Assembly (NCBI RefSeq): GCF_964204645.1
Contig: NC_134032.1
Location: 5,577,175-5,637,174 of the forward strand
Length of the DNA stretch: 60,000 nt
Direction of reading: 5' to 3'
DNA from: Tubulanus polymorphus
Lineage: Eukaryota > Nemertea > Palaeonemertea > Tubulaniformes > Tubulanidae
Shown here: positions 12,018-22,496 of the stretch, piece after piece
Layout: each line of letters starts with the position of its first letter
Numbering within the stretch: position 1 is the first letter of the stretch
Position numbers and translations under genes: made by a program
The notes under the pieces: generated by a model
Database searches by the model: none
Told to the model about the DNA's origin: nothing
What the model saw: the letters and a program-made list of their open reading frames with translations, nothing else

Positions 12018-12249
12018 CTGACGGATAGAAACACTCTTTCGCATTCATCACATTGAACTGACTCGGGGTGAGTATGCAGAACCATGTGGTTCTTACGCAT
12101 CGCAGCATCATAGTGCAGTAAATTCTTATCGCAGTATGCACAGTGATGAGGCATGTGGTCAATCTGTTTATGCAGTAGTAAATGTTCCTCGGTGAAATAG
12201 AGTTCGTCACACAGTGTACATTCAAACTCAGGATCCATCGAATGAATTG
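12018..12249 (-). CDS. Gene A exon 7: end of one finger, two fingers, start of a third
   Basis: Residues 767-843. The acceptor ttttcatag joins in phase 1: the carried T gives SIHSMDPEF, and this His is the final ligand of the finger left open in exon 6 (CLLCDRVFKQLLNFNAHMK then SIH). The fingers CTLCDELYFTEEHLLLHKQ-IDH and CAYCDKNLLHYDAAMRKNHMV-LH follow, then the start CDECERVFLSV. The donor GTCAG/gtttgt is phase 2, completed by exon 8. Confidence 0.92.
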
Positions 12250-13039
12250 CTATGAAAATATGGATAGAACGGACGTTAAATACATTGATAAGCAGTTGAA
12301 TAGCCCCTACATTAAGATAGGCCTATGGAGAATAGATGATATCAAAAATACATAAAATCTTCTTTATGTATTCGATGGATGATGTATTTTTGATGATATG
12401 ATTAAAGAGCCACTACTCGTATATGTGAATTCAAAAGATTATGAACAAACTTTTTTTATTGAAATCATAAAAGAAAAGACATATTATGAACTCTCTCTCT
12501 GCTAATGTAAGGATGAGAGTCCGTAACATCGTGTCTTATAATTCTTCATTGAATGAATACATTTTGTTTTTTCATATCTTAAATTTGTATATAGTTGGTT
12601 TTAATCTTAGTATCTACTCTATTAACTACCAGCCTATTCTAATATTGGCATGTTCTTGTCTTTATTCATTACTAGTAATGGGTTTTCAACTTAATGCCTT
12701 CGGGTTAAGGCTTTCGAAAGATATTCAGGGCTACATTTTTCAAAGCGGTGATAAGCCTTTACCCGGTGGTAAATCGCTATCCCAGTGTTTAATATTTCCA
12801 TCACTGGGATAGTGCGTTTTTGAAACCTGTGTTATCAGCGGGATGAAATCAGGATAAAGTTAACACACCCTCAATGTGGTGGTAGCAACGCTATCACCAG
12901 GATAAATCGTCAAAATGTCATGAAAATGTATTAGTTGTGACTTGTAAAATGTCGTTTTGTAGAGTGACACAGGCCCTAGAAACAAAATATCCTTTTTTTT
13001 CATTGCAATAATTGCATGGGGTCTGATCAAAGCATTGAG
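12250..13039. repeat. Gene A intron 6, part with inverted flanks around the Helentron-like element
   Basis: The stretch around 12720-12870 (tgcgtttttgaaacctgtgt) is loosely matched in inverted orientation near 14290-14330 (acacggctttgaaaaacgcaa). The Helentron-like element between them may have inserted into an older palindromic repeat. A small hairpin, ctatcccagtg / cactgggatag, lies at 12777-12813. Confidence 0.45.
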
Positions 13040-14229
13040 CTAGGGGTCCAGGGATACCATGCCCACTTGGGAAGTGGTTTCAAATGCTCAATTATCTAAC
13101 AATTTCAATATTCAACGCCTCCTGGTGACCATATACAAAAACCAATGACCTTGAAACTCACCACAATCATAGAATATGTCAGCAGCTACCATTTTGTAAT
13201 TGATTGTGATAACAAAATATGCCTCGTTACCAATTTAATATGGAAATACAAAGTTATTCTACTATCCAGCGCCCCTGGTGACCATATTCAAAACCCAATG
13301 ATCTTGAAACTCACCACAATCATAGAAAATGTAATGAACTACAACTGCAATTGATCATGGTAACAAGATATGACTAGGTACCAATATAATGAGGAAATAC
13401 TAAGTTATTATACTATTCAGTGCCCCCTGGTGACCATATAGAATAACTAATGTCCTTAAAACTCATAACAGTCATAGACGATGTCATGAGCTACAACTTT
13501 GCAATTGATTGTGGTAACAAATTATGCATTGGTACAAATATAATATAGAAATACTAAGATATTGTATTATTCAATGCCCCCTGGTGGCCATATACAACAA
13601 CCAATGACCTTAAAACTCATTACAATCATAGAACACATTATAAGCTACACTTTTCTAATTCATTGTGGTAACAAAATATGCTTAGGTATCAATATAATGT
13701 TGAAAAACTTTTTCCCACCTACGAATGAGTACTGATGACACCAAGTGGCCGCCAATTGCATCATAATTGGCCGATCAAAAATACCTGTCCCAGGTAAAAA
13801 AACATCCCTTTCCAAAGGATATTGACATTTTAAGGCACTAATAAGGTCATAGGACGGCCATCTTGAGTCCGATCGACCCAATTTTTGTTGTGCTGATCGG
13901 CGATTCAAATAAATACGAAAGATCAAGGTAATTGATAAATGCATCTTCAAAATTTCCCAAAATTTCAAAAATGTGTTAAAAGTGCTGATTTTGGAGAACA
14001 ACAATGGCTGCCAGTCGGCCATCTTAATTCTGACAGGGCCAGTTTTTGGGCCGAAGATGTGTCTAGGGTAGATACATGTGTAACCCAAATATCACGACAT
14101 TACATTGGAGAGTCTTTAAAACTTCCCAAAATAACTGGATTCCGTCTACTGATGGACGGACGAACGGACGGACGACGTACGAAAAGTGAACGCAATAGCC
14201 TGCTGGGACTAAAGTCCCAAGTGGGCTAA
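13040..14229. mobile_element. Helentron/DINE-like element A with a central ~153-bp minisatellite
   Basis: The 5' end ctaggggtccagggatacc is shared with 23937. It carries cccacttggga, the inverted copy of the terminal tcccaagtggg. A central array of about 3.7 units follows (unit marker ctggtgacc or ctggtggcc at 13122, 13275, 13427 and 13581; spacing 152-154). The 3' half holds GACGGACGGAC simple sequence and a final hairpin GGGACTaaAGTCCC followed by gtgggctaaaaa. This layout matches published DINE/HINE-type Helitron derivatives; no Rep-helicase frame is present. The class is inferred from architecture only. Confidence 0.72.
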
Positions 14230-14653
14230 AAATGAGAATTTATTCCTGTGAAAACAATCACCGGGATTGTGAAATTTAACATCGGGTTAGCCTTATCACA
14301 GGGATAACTTAACACGGCTTTGAAAAACGCAAGCCAGGGTAAGGTTTTGTTTTCAAAAGTCATAAGCCTCACATTCAAAGGGGAAAACATTATCAGGATT
14401 TCACGAAAGACGGAAAGAATACAAACGAAAATTATGTTCAGTGTTTTAATAAAAATAAATTTCAATAAATTTTAATAAGTTTATAAACACTGTAATATGT
14501 GTTTATCAAATTCAATGATAATGCATTCTAATTGAAGGCTTTTTACTTGGAGTACGGACGTTTTTCAACAATTTTCATCCCAGCAGGCGTTTTAAAGTGG
14601 TACGGGGGGAGGGGGGGAAACAAACATTCCTTTCTATTCTTCGAATCACTTAC
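14230..14653. other. Gene A intron 6, distal remainder
   Basis: Contains the inverted partner of the 12720-12870 repeat and then AT-rich sequence up to the exon 6 donor. No coding signal. Confidence 0.4.
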
Positions 14654-14812
14654 ATTTCATGTGAGCATTGAAGTTGAGTAACTGTTTGAACACACGGTCA
14701 CACAATAAACAATTCAGATTTAAATCCCTCTGATGTCGCTGTCTGATATGTTCCAGTAAATAATGATTTGACTTGAATTTCATGCCACAGTGATCGCACT
14801 GGAAACCTTCAC
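14654..14812 (-). CDS. Gene A exon 6: one full and one split C2H2 finger
   Basis: Residues 714-766. The acceptor tttttgtag is followed by GTGAAGGTTTCC; with the carried G it reads GEGFQCDHCGMKFKSNHYLL-EHIRQRH, a complete finger. Then comes CLLCDRVFKQLLNFNAHMK, which needs SIH from exon 7. The donor AAAT/gtaagt is phase 1 and a near-perfect consensus. This is the first zinc finger of the protein, so everything upstream is non-finger sequence. Confidence 0.93.
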
Positions 14813-15622
14813 CTACAAAAATAGACAACACCAAGACTTTTTTTTTCTTTAATATGTGTTGCCGGGCTGATTATTCGGCAAATTCATTTCATAGCCTCCG
14901 TTCGGTGCTACCACCTTCATGGGACTGTATACAGTTTAAAGTTTTGGCGGGAATGATGTTAGTTTGTTGGCGGTCGCCTTTCGGGCAACCACTCTGTTGT
15001 AAAAATAAATGTTGTACTATATACTATTCCCGCAGGTTGTTTTTGGATTTTTCGGTTGTTAGAGTGACCCAGGATAAACGACGCATCAGCATCAGAGCCC
15101 CTTCACATTTGGCACCCTCGCTGGGATACAATAGGTCATCACCACACACCTATATAGGTATACGTAAGATACGTGGATTATACGTGCGAAAATTTGGTCG
15201 AAATTTAAATCAGTTGATATTGACGCGGTCACAATAGGATCTTTTGGTCGCATTCAAATCCTCGCCGAGTGCATTTCCGTAGTTCTTGTGCCCTGAAAAG
15301 CCAATATTTGCGCGAATTCTAATCATTTCTGGCTCTTTTGTCAGGTCGACGGAGAAGTGCGTAAACTGGCATGACAGGTGAAAACTCTTAAATTCAGTTT
15401 TTTTAATATTATCCCACGATCATTTTTAATATACAACATGCATATTCTGCAAGGAAACTTCAATCTTTACACCAAGTTTCACATACAGATGTAAAAGACG
15501 CGGCATATTTACCAGTTCAGGCTTATTCAGTTGATGGTTTGTTTTCTTCAATTCTGCACTGGGTTTCAGTGTGATTTCAGATTAATTTTGCTTTTTGTTC
15601 GCTTGATTGTGGAAATAGCTGG

Positions 15623-16359
15623 CAGGGATGAGAACGCCGACCTGTAAAATCCGCGGGTTTTTTTTTCTTGAGTTACACACGCGAACAAGTTGACGGCATA
15701 GCCGTCAGCACTAGCGAGCGCCGTAGGCGCGAAGCTATTTCTGGAGGTTTGGTGGCCCTCCCCCAAGAAAATTTTAGAAATTAAATGCGTTTTCCGAGCA
15801 CTTAGAGCGATCTTGAACCCATGAACGACTATTATATTTTGGAAGGTAATGGCTAGTTCCAATGTGGTACATCCTCATTCGATGACATTCAACATCTCAT
15901 GCAATATGGATCGAGCCCTGAATTATTGCAGTAAATATGCGCCGATGAATGCTCACTAAAAATCATCACCCAGTAGTGTATAATATCTGAAGACGTTCGC
16001 CACACACGCGCGGCAACAGTAAGTAGGCCTATATACATTACTACTGTTACCGCACGCGCGGTTCGGCAACCGATCGATAAAATACATACACACTCATTAA
16101 GATCGTAGTACAAATGTAGATACAAAATCACCGTGTTGCAATGAATATGCATTGAAATACGATACTTTTACGTGACGATGAGTAAAACAGGCACTGAACG
16201 CTTTTACGGTTCACCTGATTACCGATCGCGCCGGACCAATTGAGTGAGATCATCCCCCCCCCATACTTTTACATCATTTTTGGACTATTTGGAAAATTGG
16301 TATTTTTCAATACCGAAATCCGCGGGAAACCGCGGAACCGCGGGGAATTCTCATCCCTG
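15623..16359. mobile_element. hAT-type MITE, copy 1
   Basis: The ends are CAGGGATGAGAA and TTCTCATCCCTG, a 12-bp inverted repeat. Internal sequence is strongly similar to 42400-43054 (aaatccgcggg near the left end, cgaaatccgcggg near the right, cgcgcggcaacagtaagta inside). CAGGG termini fit the hAT superfamily. No transposase frame. I could not see a matching 8-bp duplication here. Confidence 0.8.
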
Positions 16360-16739
16360 AGCGGAGCGGTGGCTGAGATTTGGCTGAATGCTTGTTTTTT
16401 GTGCTAGATAGCTAGCAATCGGAACATTAAATATTCGTTCATTCTTTTACTTTTTATTCACCCATCTATTATTAACTTATTAATTTTTTTACGGTTTTTT
16501 TTCCCGCTTGCTTATGTGTTTATTATAATGCATTGAATGTTGTCTGTTCGCATTGATGTGCATCTTGTTGTTAAAGGCGAATTTCTTTTATTTTGCTTGT
16601 AAACTGAAGAATCAATTGTCCAGTGCTAATTTTTGTGTAATAGTTCTGGTTATTGGACACAGTTTGTTGCTTTTGTATGTTTGGTACCGATATTATTTTT
16701 GTGGTATCGATGCTTATACAGTACTTGAATATGGCATTT

Positions 16740-17006
16740 CACGAGAGGGTTATTGTTATTTCGGGGATAGGATCCCATTATACAGCGAATGATATAAGGG
16801 TGGCTTTCCAGAGTTTTCCTGGTTCAGCTGTCCATGGCTCAGCGGTAGATGGGTTTTATGTCCTGCTTCCTTCCAGATGGGTGGCGAGCCAGGCGATGGC
16901 ATTTTTCAATTCGCAAGCACAGAGTACCAACCTTGAGCAGGGTGGAGCTCTGTTTGCGGGTCTTGCTAAAAGGGAACAAGAAAATTATCTTTACCACCGA
17001 TGGTGA
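16740..17006 (+). pseudogene. Unassigned plus-strand frame inside the LTR element
   Basis: The frame from 16728 begins MAFHERVIVISGIGSHYTAN and continues with VDGFYVLLPSRWVASQAMAF. The strand-helix-strand rhythm is faintly RRM-like, which some retroelement gag/ORF1 proteins have. It runs antisense to the RT frames and ends in the duplicated block at 16927, so it may be a rearranged fragment or chance. Low certainty. Confidence 0.25.
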
Positions 17007-17511
17007 AACGTGAACCCGCGACTCAATGCATCTGCATCAGTGTTCCACTTTCTGGACAGATATTCAGGCGACAAATCATAAATGGACAACGCTTGGAGCC
17101 ACCTGTGACTCACAGCATCCAACTTCGCCGAAGACCGCACCATCCGCGGTCGTAACCTCAAGAAAAATCGGCTAAGGGTTGTATGGGCACTTCCAGCATA
17201 TAGACTTCGACAAACTTTTTCGAGACTGTGGAAACTTGCAACCCGCTGTCAATTAAAGCATAGCAAGAAATAGCATAGAAACTGTTGAGATGATGGCTTT
17301 ACCAACCTTGAGCAGGGTGGAGCTCTGTTTGCGGGTTTTGCTAAAAGGGAACAAGAAAATTATCTTTACCACCGATGGTGAAACGTGTACCCGCGACTCA
17401 ATGCATCTGCATCAGTGTTCCACTTTCTGGACAGATATTCAGGCGACAAATCATAAATGGACAACGCTTGGAGCCACCTGTGACTCACAGCATCCAACTT
17501 CGCCGAAGATA
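16927..17511. repeat. Duplicated blocks inside the LTR element
   Basis: Block 16927-17130 (from accaaccttgagcagggtgg) recurs at 17303-17508, nearly identical. The block between them, 17131-17303 (ccgcaccatccgc, gacttcgacaaac, gagatgatggctttacc), recurs in the same orientation at about 19183-19355. The RT element has therefore been internally shuffled. Confidence 0.9.
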
Positions 17512-18443
17512 AAAAGTACATTAATGGATTACTGTCAGTATTAGCGACGCACTTGTTGCTGTACGAATAATCATGGAACACTTCACTAACCGCCCACTTG
17601 AGAGCGAGGATTTCAAGTTTATGGACTGGTTAATTTCGCTCACCATCCTTTAAACCTTGACAAGCGAAGGCGATAGGACTTAGATTACCTTCCTGTCGTT
17701 GGTACAAACACGCACCAAGCCCGTTCAGAGAAGCGTCTGTATGCAGCTCAAACAGAAGTTAATAATCAGCGTGAGCCAAAACAGGAGAAAGTGCTCAGAA
17801 AGTGCTTTTATTGTGCTCAGAAAGTGCTTTAATTGGTCAAAAGCCTGCTGTTGGACTTCATTCCAAGGAATCTTCTCTTCGTTCCTACTAGATTTAGTCA
17901 GACCCTTCAAGAGGTCATTTAAGGATTTTGCGATTGCCGAAAAACCCTTCACGAACAGGCGATAATACGAGGCAGAGAACAAAGTACAAAAGTCTTGCGA
18001 AAGAAAGTACACTTTGAGGGCTTTAACATAAGCATGGCCTATTTAAGCTTCCCAAACACGTCAGACAGACGTACGATATGCTGATCAATGGTGTCACTAA
18101 TAACAATTATATTGTCTATGTAAACAAGACATTCTTGCATAAGACGTTGGAACGTGGCTGGTGCTCCCGTTAACCCAAAAGGCATTACATTGTGTTCAAA
18201 GAACCCAAACCCCAGGCCAACAGTAAAAGCTGTACGTTCACGATGCTCCAGTGCCATGTTTACTTGCCAATAACAGCTCTTGAGATCAAGGCATGAAAAG
18301 TAAGTGGAACCAGCTAGCGCACCCAGTTGCTCGTCGATCTTAGGGAGGCTATACCTGTCAGGAATGGTTCTCTTATTCAACTCCCGGTAGTCTATACAAA
18401 ACCTCCATTCTTCTCCAAAGTTCTGCATTTTTCTTTTGGACAA
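17366..18443 (-). pseudogene. Gypsy-type reverse transcriptase and RNase H remnants
   Basis: Minus-strand frames carry RT text RFCIDYRELNKR, YFSCLDLKSCYWQV and FGLTGAPATFQRLM (18039-18443). The next frame has SYYRLFVKGFSAIAKSLNDL (17725-18012), followed by RNase H end text KWNTDADALSR (17366-17581). The catalytic YxDD box reads YIDN and the stretch just before it is about ten residues short. Frames are separated by stops and shifts. Inactive. Confidence 0.9.
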
Positions 18444-18801
18444 GAACTACCGGTGACGCAAAGCACTATTGGACAGGCGTATCACCTCTGTTTCCAGCAT
18501 CATATGCAGATGTTCTCTTACTTTGCTAAACATCGCCGGAGGAATTCTCCGGCACCCCTTTGATGGAAGGGATTAGGGTCCGACATGTTATTCTTATGTT
18601 CAATTAAACTCGTTCGTCCCATGTATAGATTGCTCACTGCAAAAATGGATCCCTTCATCCACAACAAATCTTCAAGTTTCGATTTAGCCTCAGGTACTAC
18701 GTTATCTCGAACAGATTTATAAAGTCTTAGCGTATGTAAATAATCGCCCCAGCCTAAATCGACACATCACGGCGAGAAGGGTTCCGCACCCACGCTACCA
18801 C

Positions 18802-19035
18802 TCAATTGCATACTACAGAACCAGCTTCCTGTGTGGTAGGCACCACCAACAGGCTACCAGGAATCTGACTTCCCTCGGAAGTGGTCATATATAGGCCTTC
18901 CGCTCCTTTGATCCGAGCCAATTCATGTATGGTAATTTTAGCCGCGGCTGGCACGGTGACTGTCTTAGTCAATTTAACCGACTCAGAAGTGTTGCTACAA
19001 CGCAAAGTGTTTGCTGCAGCCCAGGCCGAGGACAA
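18802..19035 (-). pseudogene. Probable Gypsy protease/linker region
   Basis: A minus-strand open frame between the RT and gag pieces (text SVKLTKTVTVPAAAKITIHEL). Its position fits the protease-RT linker of the element. I do not see a clear DSG/DTG protease site. Confidence 0.4.
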
Positions 19036-19389
19036 GGTCGAAATCTCCTTGACCCGGTCCAGTACATTGGTGCCGATTAAAGTAGGAACCTTCTCATGGT
19101 AGTCGGTACTCTAAACAACAAGCATAGGGACTTCCATATCCAAACCTGCTGCCTGCAACAACATAACCGCAATATGGCAAGACCGCACCATCCGCCGTCG
19201 TAACCTCAAGAAAAATCGGCTACGGGTTGTATGGGCACTTCCAGCATATAGACTTCGACAAACTTTTTCGAGACTGTGGAAACTTGCAACCCGCTGTCAA
19301 TTAAAGCATAGCAAGAAATAGCATAGAAACTGTTGAGATGATGGCTTTACCAACCACCCATTAAGATAAAGTCGTTTGAGGGCTGTTCT

Positions 19390-19608
19390 CTAATACTTCA
19401 CTTTCTGTTTTGGGTCATCGCTATAGAGACCATCATCTCTATTAGGAAGACCATTTCTATCACTCGAACTACCGTTACCGGCTGGTAAACACCTGTTATC
19501 TACATTCCTGCTCGGACAAACACGACGGATGTGGCCAATGCCACCACAGAATAAAACAGACAGCTCCCGCTCCTCCAGGAAGATTACGGACACAAGAAGT
19601 AAGGTCAT
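19390..19608 (-). pseudogene. Gypsy gag zinc-knuckle remnant
   Basis: Minus-strand text CGGIGHIRRVCPSR resembles a CCHC nucleocapsid knuckle (C-x4-H-x4-C), but the first Cys is not where expected (VLFC). Order relative to RT is right for gag. Confidence 0.65.
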
Positions 19609-19737
19609 CCTCTCAAGGATGGTGGATACATCTGCGTTCGGACGACAATTAAACAGGACAGCCGCAGCATTCCCTCGGCTTTAAGAATCGAGCTGTTCGC
19701 GTTGTATTATCCATAAGGCTCCTACTCCTCTACAACA

Positions 19738-19890
19738 GGCCACTTTAGTTCATATGTTTTAGTTATTACCGACCATTTCACGAAATACGCCTGGCTGTTC
19801 CGACGTGGAACCAGACTGCGCTAACAACGGCTCGTGTGCTATTGGATTCTTTCATTTCGAAGTTTGGAATCCCAAAGAGGATATTATAAT
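19738..19890 (+). pseudogene. Inverted integrase-core fragment
   Basis: Plus-strand reading gives VLVITDHFTKYA, then after a one-base shift AVPTWNQTALTTARVLLDSF and KFGIPKRIL. This is the first part of a Gypsy-type integrase core, including its first catalytic Asp (TDHF). It lies antisense to the RT and gag frames, so it was inverted or comes from another copy. Confidence 0.75.
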
Positions 19891-20702
19891 AAGTGTTTGT
19901 TACCTATTTTATTCATAATATTATGACATTATAAGATTCTGACTCAGGACGTCATCAAATAAACAAACTCTCTACGTCAAAACTATATTTGTATTTAACT
20001 CGTCTTTTTAAGGTTCTACCATCGATAGTTCCCCACTCCATTAACGGCATAAACTTCGTTAATAGTGAGATAAACTAGGGGACAATGCAACAACTCATTA
20101 CTCGAGACTGACGACGGCAGGAGGGCGGACTTACGGCAAGCGATGAGGGCACAAGGGGACATGGGACACATCTGAAGGGCACAAGGGCGGCTATTTTCGC
20201 GGCCGGGGCGCACCGCTCCTCTATTTTTGGCTAGATGAAGCACTGTGTAATATATACTATTCCCGAAGGTTGTTTTGGATTTGCCGGTTCCCAGGATAAA
20301 CGAGGCATTCAGCATCAGAGAGCCCCTTCACATATGTACGGTACAACCTAGAAGAAACTTAACTCATAACGCGACCAGCGTTTGCAAATTCAACGAGTTT
20401 TGCGCGCGTATATCAAACACACATATAAATCAATTACAGCTTCCTTCTAATGCAACTTCCGGTATTTAGATGAACATATGATTAAAGGGCATATGCCATC
20501 GAAATTATTCTTTTTGTGGCTAATTAACCAGATAAAACTTTTGTTTATAAATAACGACCTGAGATGTGGCTGATCGATAAATAAGTCTCTGTAATTAGCC
20601 ACCAACTGAGTGATTCTTAAATGTTGAAAAGTTGTGTATTCATCCCTAGCGAATGTCTAATGTGTTCAGAACTAAACGGAAATGAACGACAGATCACAAT
20701 AC

Positions 20703-20905
20703 TCTAGAGATGTCCAGTGGCTGAGTGTTTTAAGCCGCTGGTCACTAGTCACGTCAATCCAGGCTTCGAATCCTGGTGCCTACAGAGTTTCTTATTCAAA
20801 GGTTCTTCTCTGGTCTCTCCCCATTGGGAAAAAGAAAAAAGAACCTCGAACCCGCTAATAATGCCCTGCATGGCACTCACTGGGTTGAGGGAATTTTAAC
20901 AAAAA
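20703..20905 (+). repeat. tRNA-derived SINE
   Basis: Starts with an A-box-like ccagtggctgagtg and has a B-box-like ggcttcgaatcc at about 20760, spaced as in a Leu/Ser-type tRNA. A non-tRNA body follows, ending cactgggttgagggaatttt and an A-rich tail. Pol III promoter boxes plus an unrelated tail define a SINE. Confidence 0.65.
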
Positions 20906-21077
20906 TTGATTATTAGGATATAGTCGAAACATAAAATAAATTACTGGGCTCTAGAAAACTATATCCAATTTTGAGTACGGGATTTTATACACTGACTTAT
21001 CAATGGCTATTAAATAATAGATTTATCCAAAAATACATTCTTGAATATAAGTAACGTTTCAGTAATAGCGCTCCTAC

Positions 21078-21272
21078 CGGTTTGATCTTGGTTTGAACCA
21101 GGCGTCAATAACCCGTAAATCTCTTGTTCCTCCTGTTGCGTGCCGTCAACCAGCTTTATAATCGTGCCATCGATATCTTTCAGTATGATCTCCTGTTTTA
21201 GCTTGATGCAGTTCTCTATCTCGTTGTATTCATACTGGTCAGTTTGTAATTCCTGCAAATCAACGGCCATAT
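21078..21272 (-). CDS. Gene A exon 5: acidic, Gln-rich linker
   Basis: Residues 649-713. The acceptor is a long T run ending tttttttag. Joined in phase 1 it reads DMAVDLQELQTDQYEYNEIE and later IKLVDGTQQEEQEIYGLL. It has no Cys/His pairs, is acidic, and could be an interaction or helical segment. The donor ACCG/gtagga leaves phase 1, matching exon 6. I do not recognise a named domain. Confidence 0.82.
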
Positions 21273-21451
21273 CTAAAAAAAAAATCAAATACATTTGATC
21301 CAATAGAGTAAAACCTCTCTTAGTGAACATCACTTTTTATCAACAGTTTTTCCTCGGAGTCAACCAAAATTTTCTTGTTCATTTTCCGACTTAGTAAAGT
21401 CTCTCCCTACAGTCAAAATTTTGCCCAAAACCAAAAGCTAGACTGACCCAC

Positions 21452-21936
21452 CTGATGATGGTCTCTGTTTCGTATGCTCTTCTCCAGCCTGCTCTGAGCA
21501 CTCCTCCCGTTCCTCTTCCACGACTGGCTTACGAGGAGTAAGTTTAACCGGACTCACGCTCATCAATGCCGCTTTCAAAACAGGACTGAACAAACTCGGC
21601 CGAACATCTTCGTTCTTCACCTCACTCACCACAGCTGGCACCTCGTAGCCAGACAGACGATCACTGATTCCCGGCGCAACCTGCTCAATAACAATCTGAA
21701 CTTCTTTCGCCTGAGTAGTCGATTTCTCGTTCAATTTCTCAGCTGCCGCTGCTGCTGACGACTTTATCAGATTCGACGCGCGAAGAGCAGATGACCTGAT
21801 AAGACTTGCTGCCTCCTCACGAGGAATCACCTCGACTCGGGATAAAACTTTATTGATACTTGCCACAATGTCTTTGTCCAGAACTTGATAATCGTCATCG
21901 TCGTCGTCATCGTCATCGTCATCGTCATCGTAATCG

Positions 21937-21969
<33 letters not shown>

Positions 21970-22109
21970 CATGAACTTTCCTCCTTGCCACATAATATAT
22001 CCTCCACCTCAACTGGAGCAGATCGACGAATCACGTTCCATTTTGGTTTCTGGTGCTCATTCTTTATCTTTCGACGAGGTCGCCTCTTCACTTCAGATGA
22101 AGGCTGTGG
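21452..22109 (-). CDS. Gene A exon 4: poly-aspartate tract and basic/acidic region
   Basis: Residues 430-648. The acceptor gttccaacag joins in phase 0 to PQPSSEVKRRPRRKIKNEHQ, a basic nuclear-localisation-like patch. Then come 12 Asp, one Tyr and 13 Asp (bases about 21893-21968, GAT/GAC mixture), an alanine-rich segment (SSAAAAAEKLNEKS) and an Arg/Lys/Pro stretch with Glu-rich end. The donor TCAG/gtgggt is phase 1. The frame stays open across the repeat and both neighbours fit. Such acidic runs often bind basic proteins such as histones; that role is only inference here. Confidence 0.9.
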
Positions 22110-22167
22110 CTGTTGGAACAAAAATGCAAAAGTTTCAAGTTTTCTATATGGTTTCTTCAATTACTTA

Positions 22168-22493
22168 AGCCAGGCGTAGGTCGGCCTTGCGACGGCTTGC
22201 GACTCACTGCGACGCGACTCACTGCAAACGCCAGCGACGATTGCGTCGCAACGACGCTACCTTGCGACTGCCAGCGACGGGTTGCGACTGCCAGCGATGC
22301 CAGTCACAATGAGTCGCACATGTTCTACTTTCTGCGACGCGACGCGACCGTCGCAACCGATCTACGCGCTCTTGCGACTGGGAGCAACTAGTCGCACACA
22401 GTCGCTGACAATTGCGTCGCAACCGACTTACGCCCCGACTTGTGACGCAACGCGACGATCACGTCGCGTCGCAAGGTCGACCTACACCCGGCT
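22168..22493. mobile_element. TCGCA-rich MITE with TTA target duplication, copy 1
   Basis: The ends read AGCCAGGCGTAGGTCGGCC and, reversed, AGCCGGGTGTAGGTCGACC, flanked by TTA on both sides (22165-22167, 22494-22496). The interior is built of inverted and direct repeats of TTGCGAC/GTCGCAA. A 3-bp TTA duplication suggests PIF/Harbinger. A relative lies at 37581-37908. It sits only 58 bp upstream (minus sense) of the gene A exon 4 acceptor. Confidence 0.82.
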
Positions 22494-22496
22494 TTA

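Larger units (their letters stand above)
14870..20332 (-). mobile_element. Degraded, rearranged Ty3/Gypsy-type LTR retrotransposon
   Basis: Two similar segments in the same orientation bracket the region: about 14990-15110 and 20235-20332. Both contain atatactattcccg, aggttgtttt, caggataaacga and end ccccttcaca. On the minus strand they would be LTRs starting TGTGAAGGGG. Between them, minus-strand frames run in the order gag knuckle, protease region, RT, RNase H (19608 to 17366). A hAT MITE is nested at 15623-16359. Internal blocks are duplicated and an integrase piece is inverted. No frame is intact. Confidence 0.7.

Noticed and set aside
13122-13690. CRISPR-like array
   Set aside because: The ~153-bp units are continuous tandem repeats without spacers, in a eukaryotic transposon.
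21860-22168. Histidine-rich and methionine-rich proteins antisense or out of frame at the poly-Asp tract
   Set aside because: Shadows of the GAT repeat; only the minus-strand Asp frame has matching splice phases on both sides.
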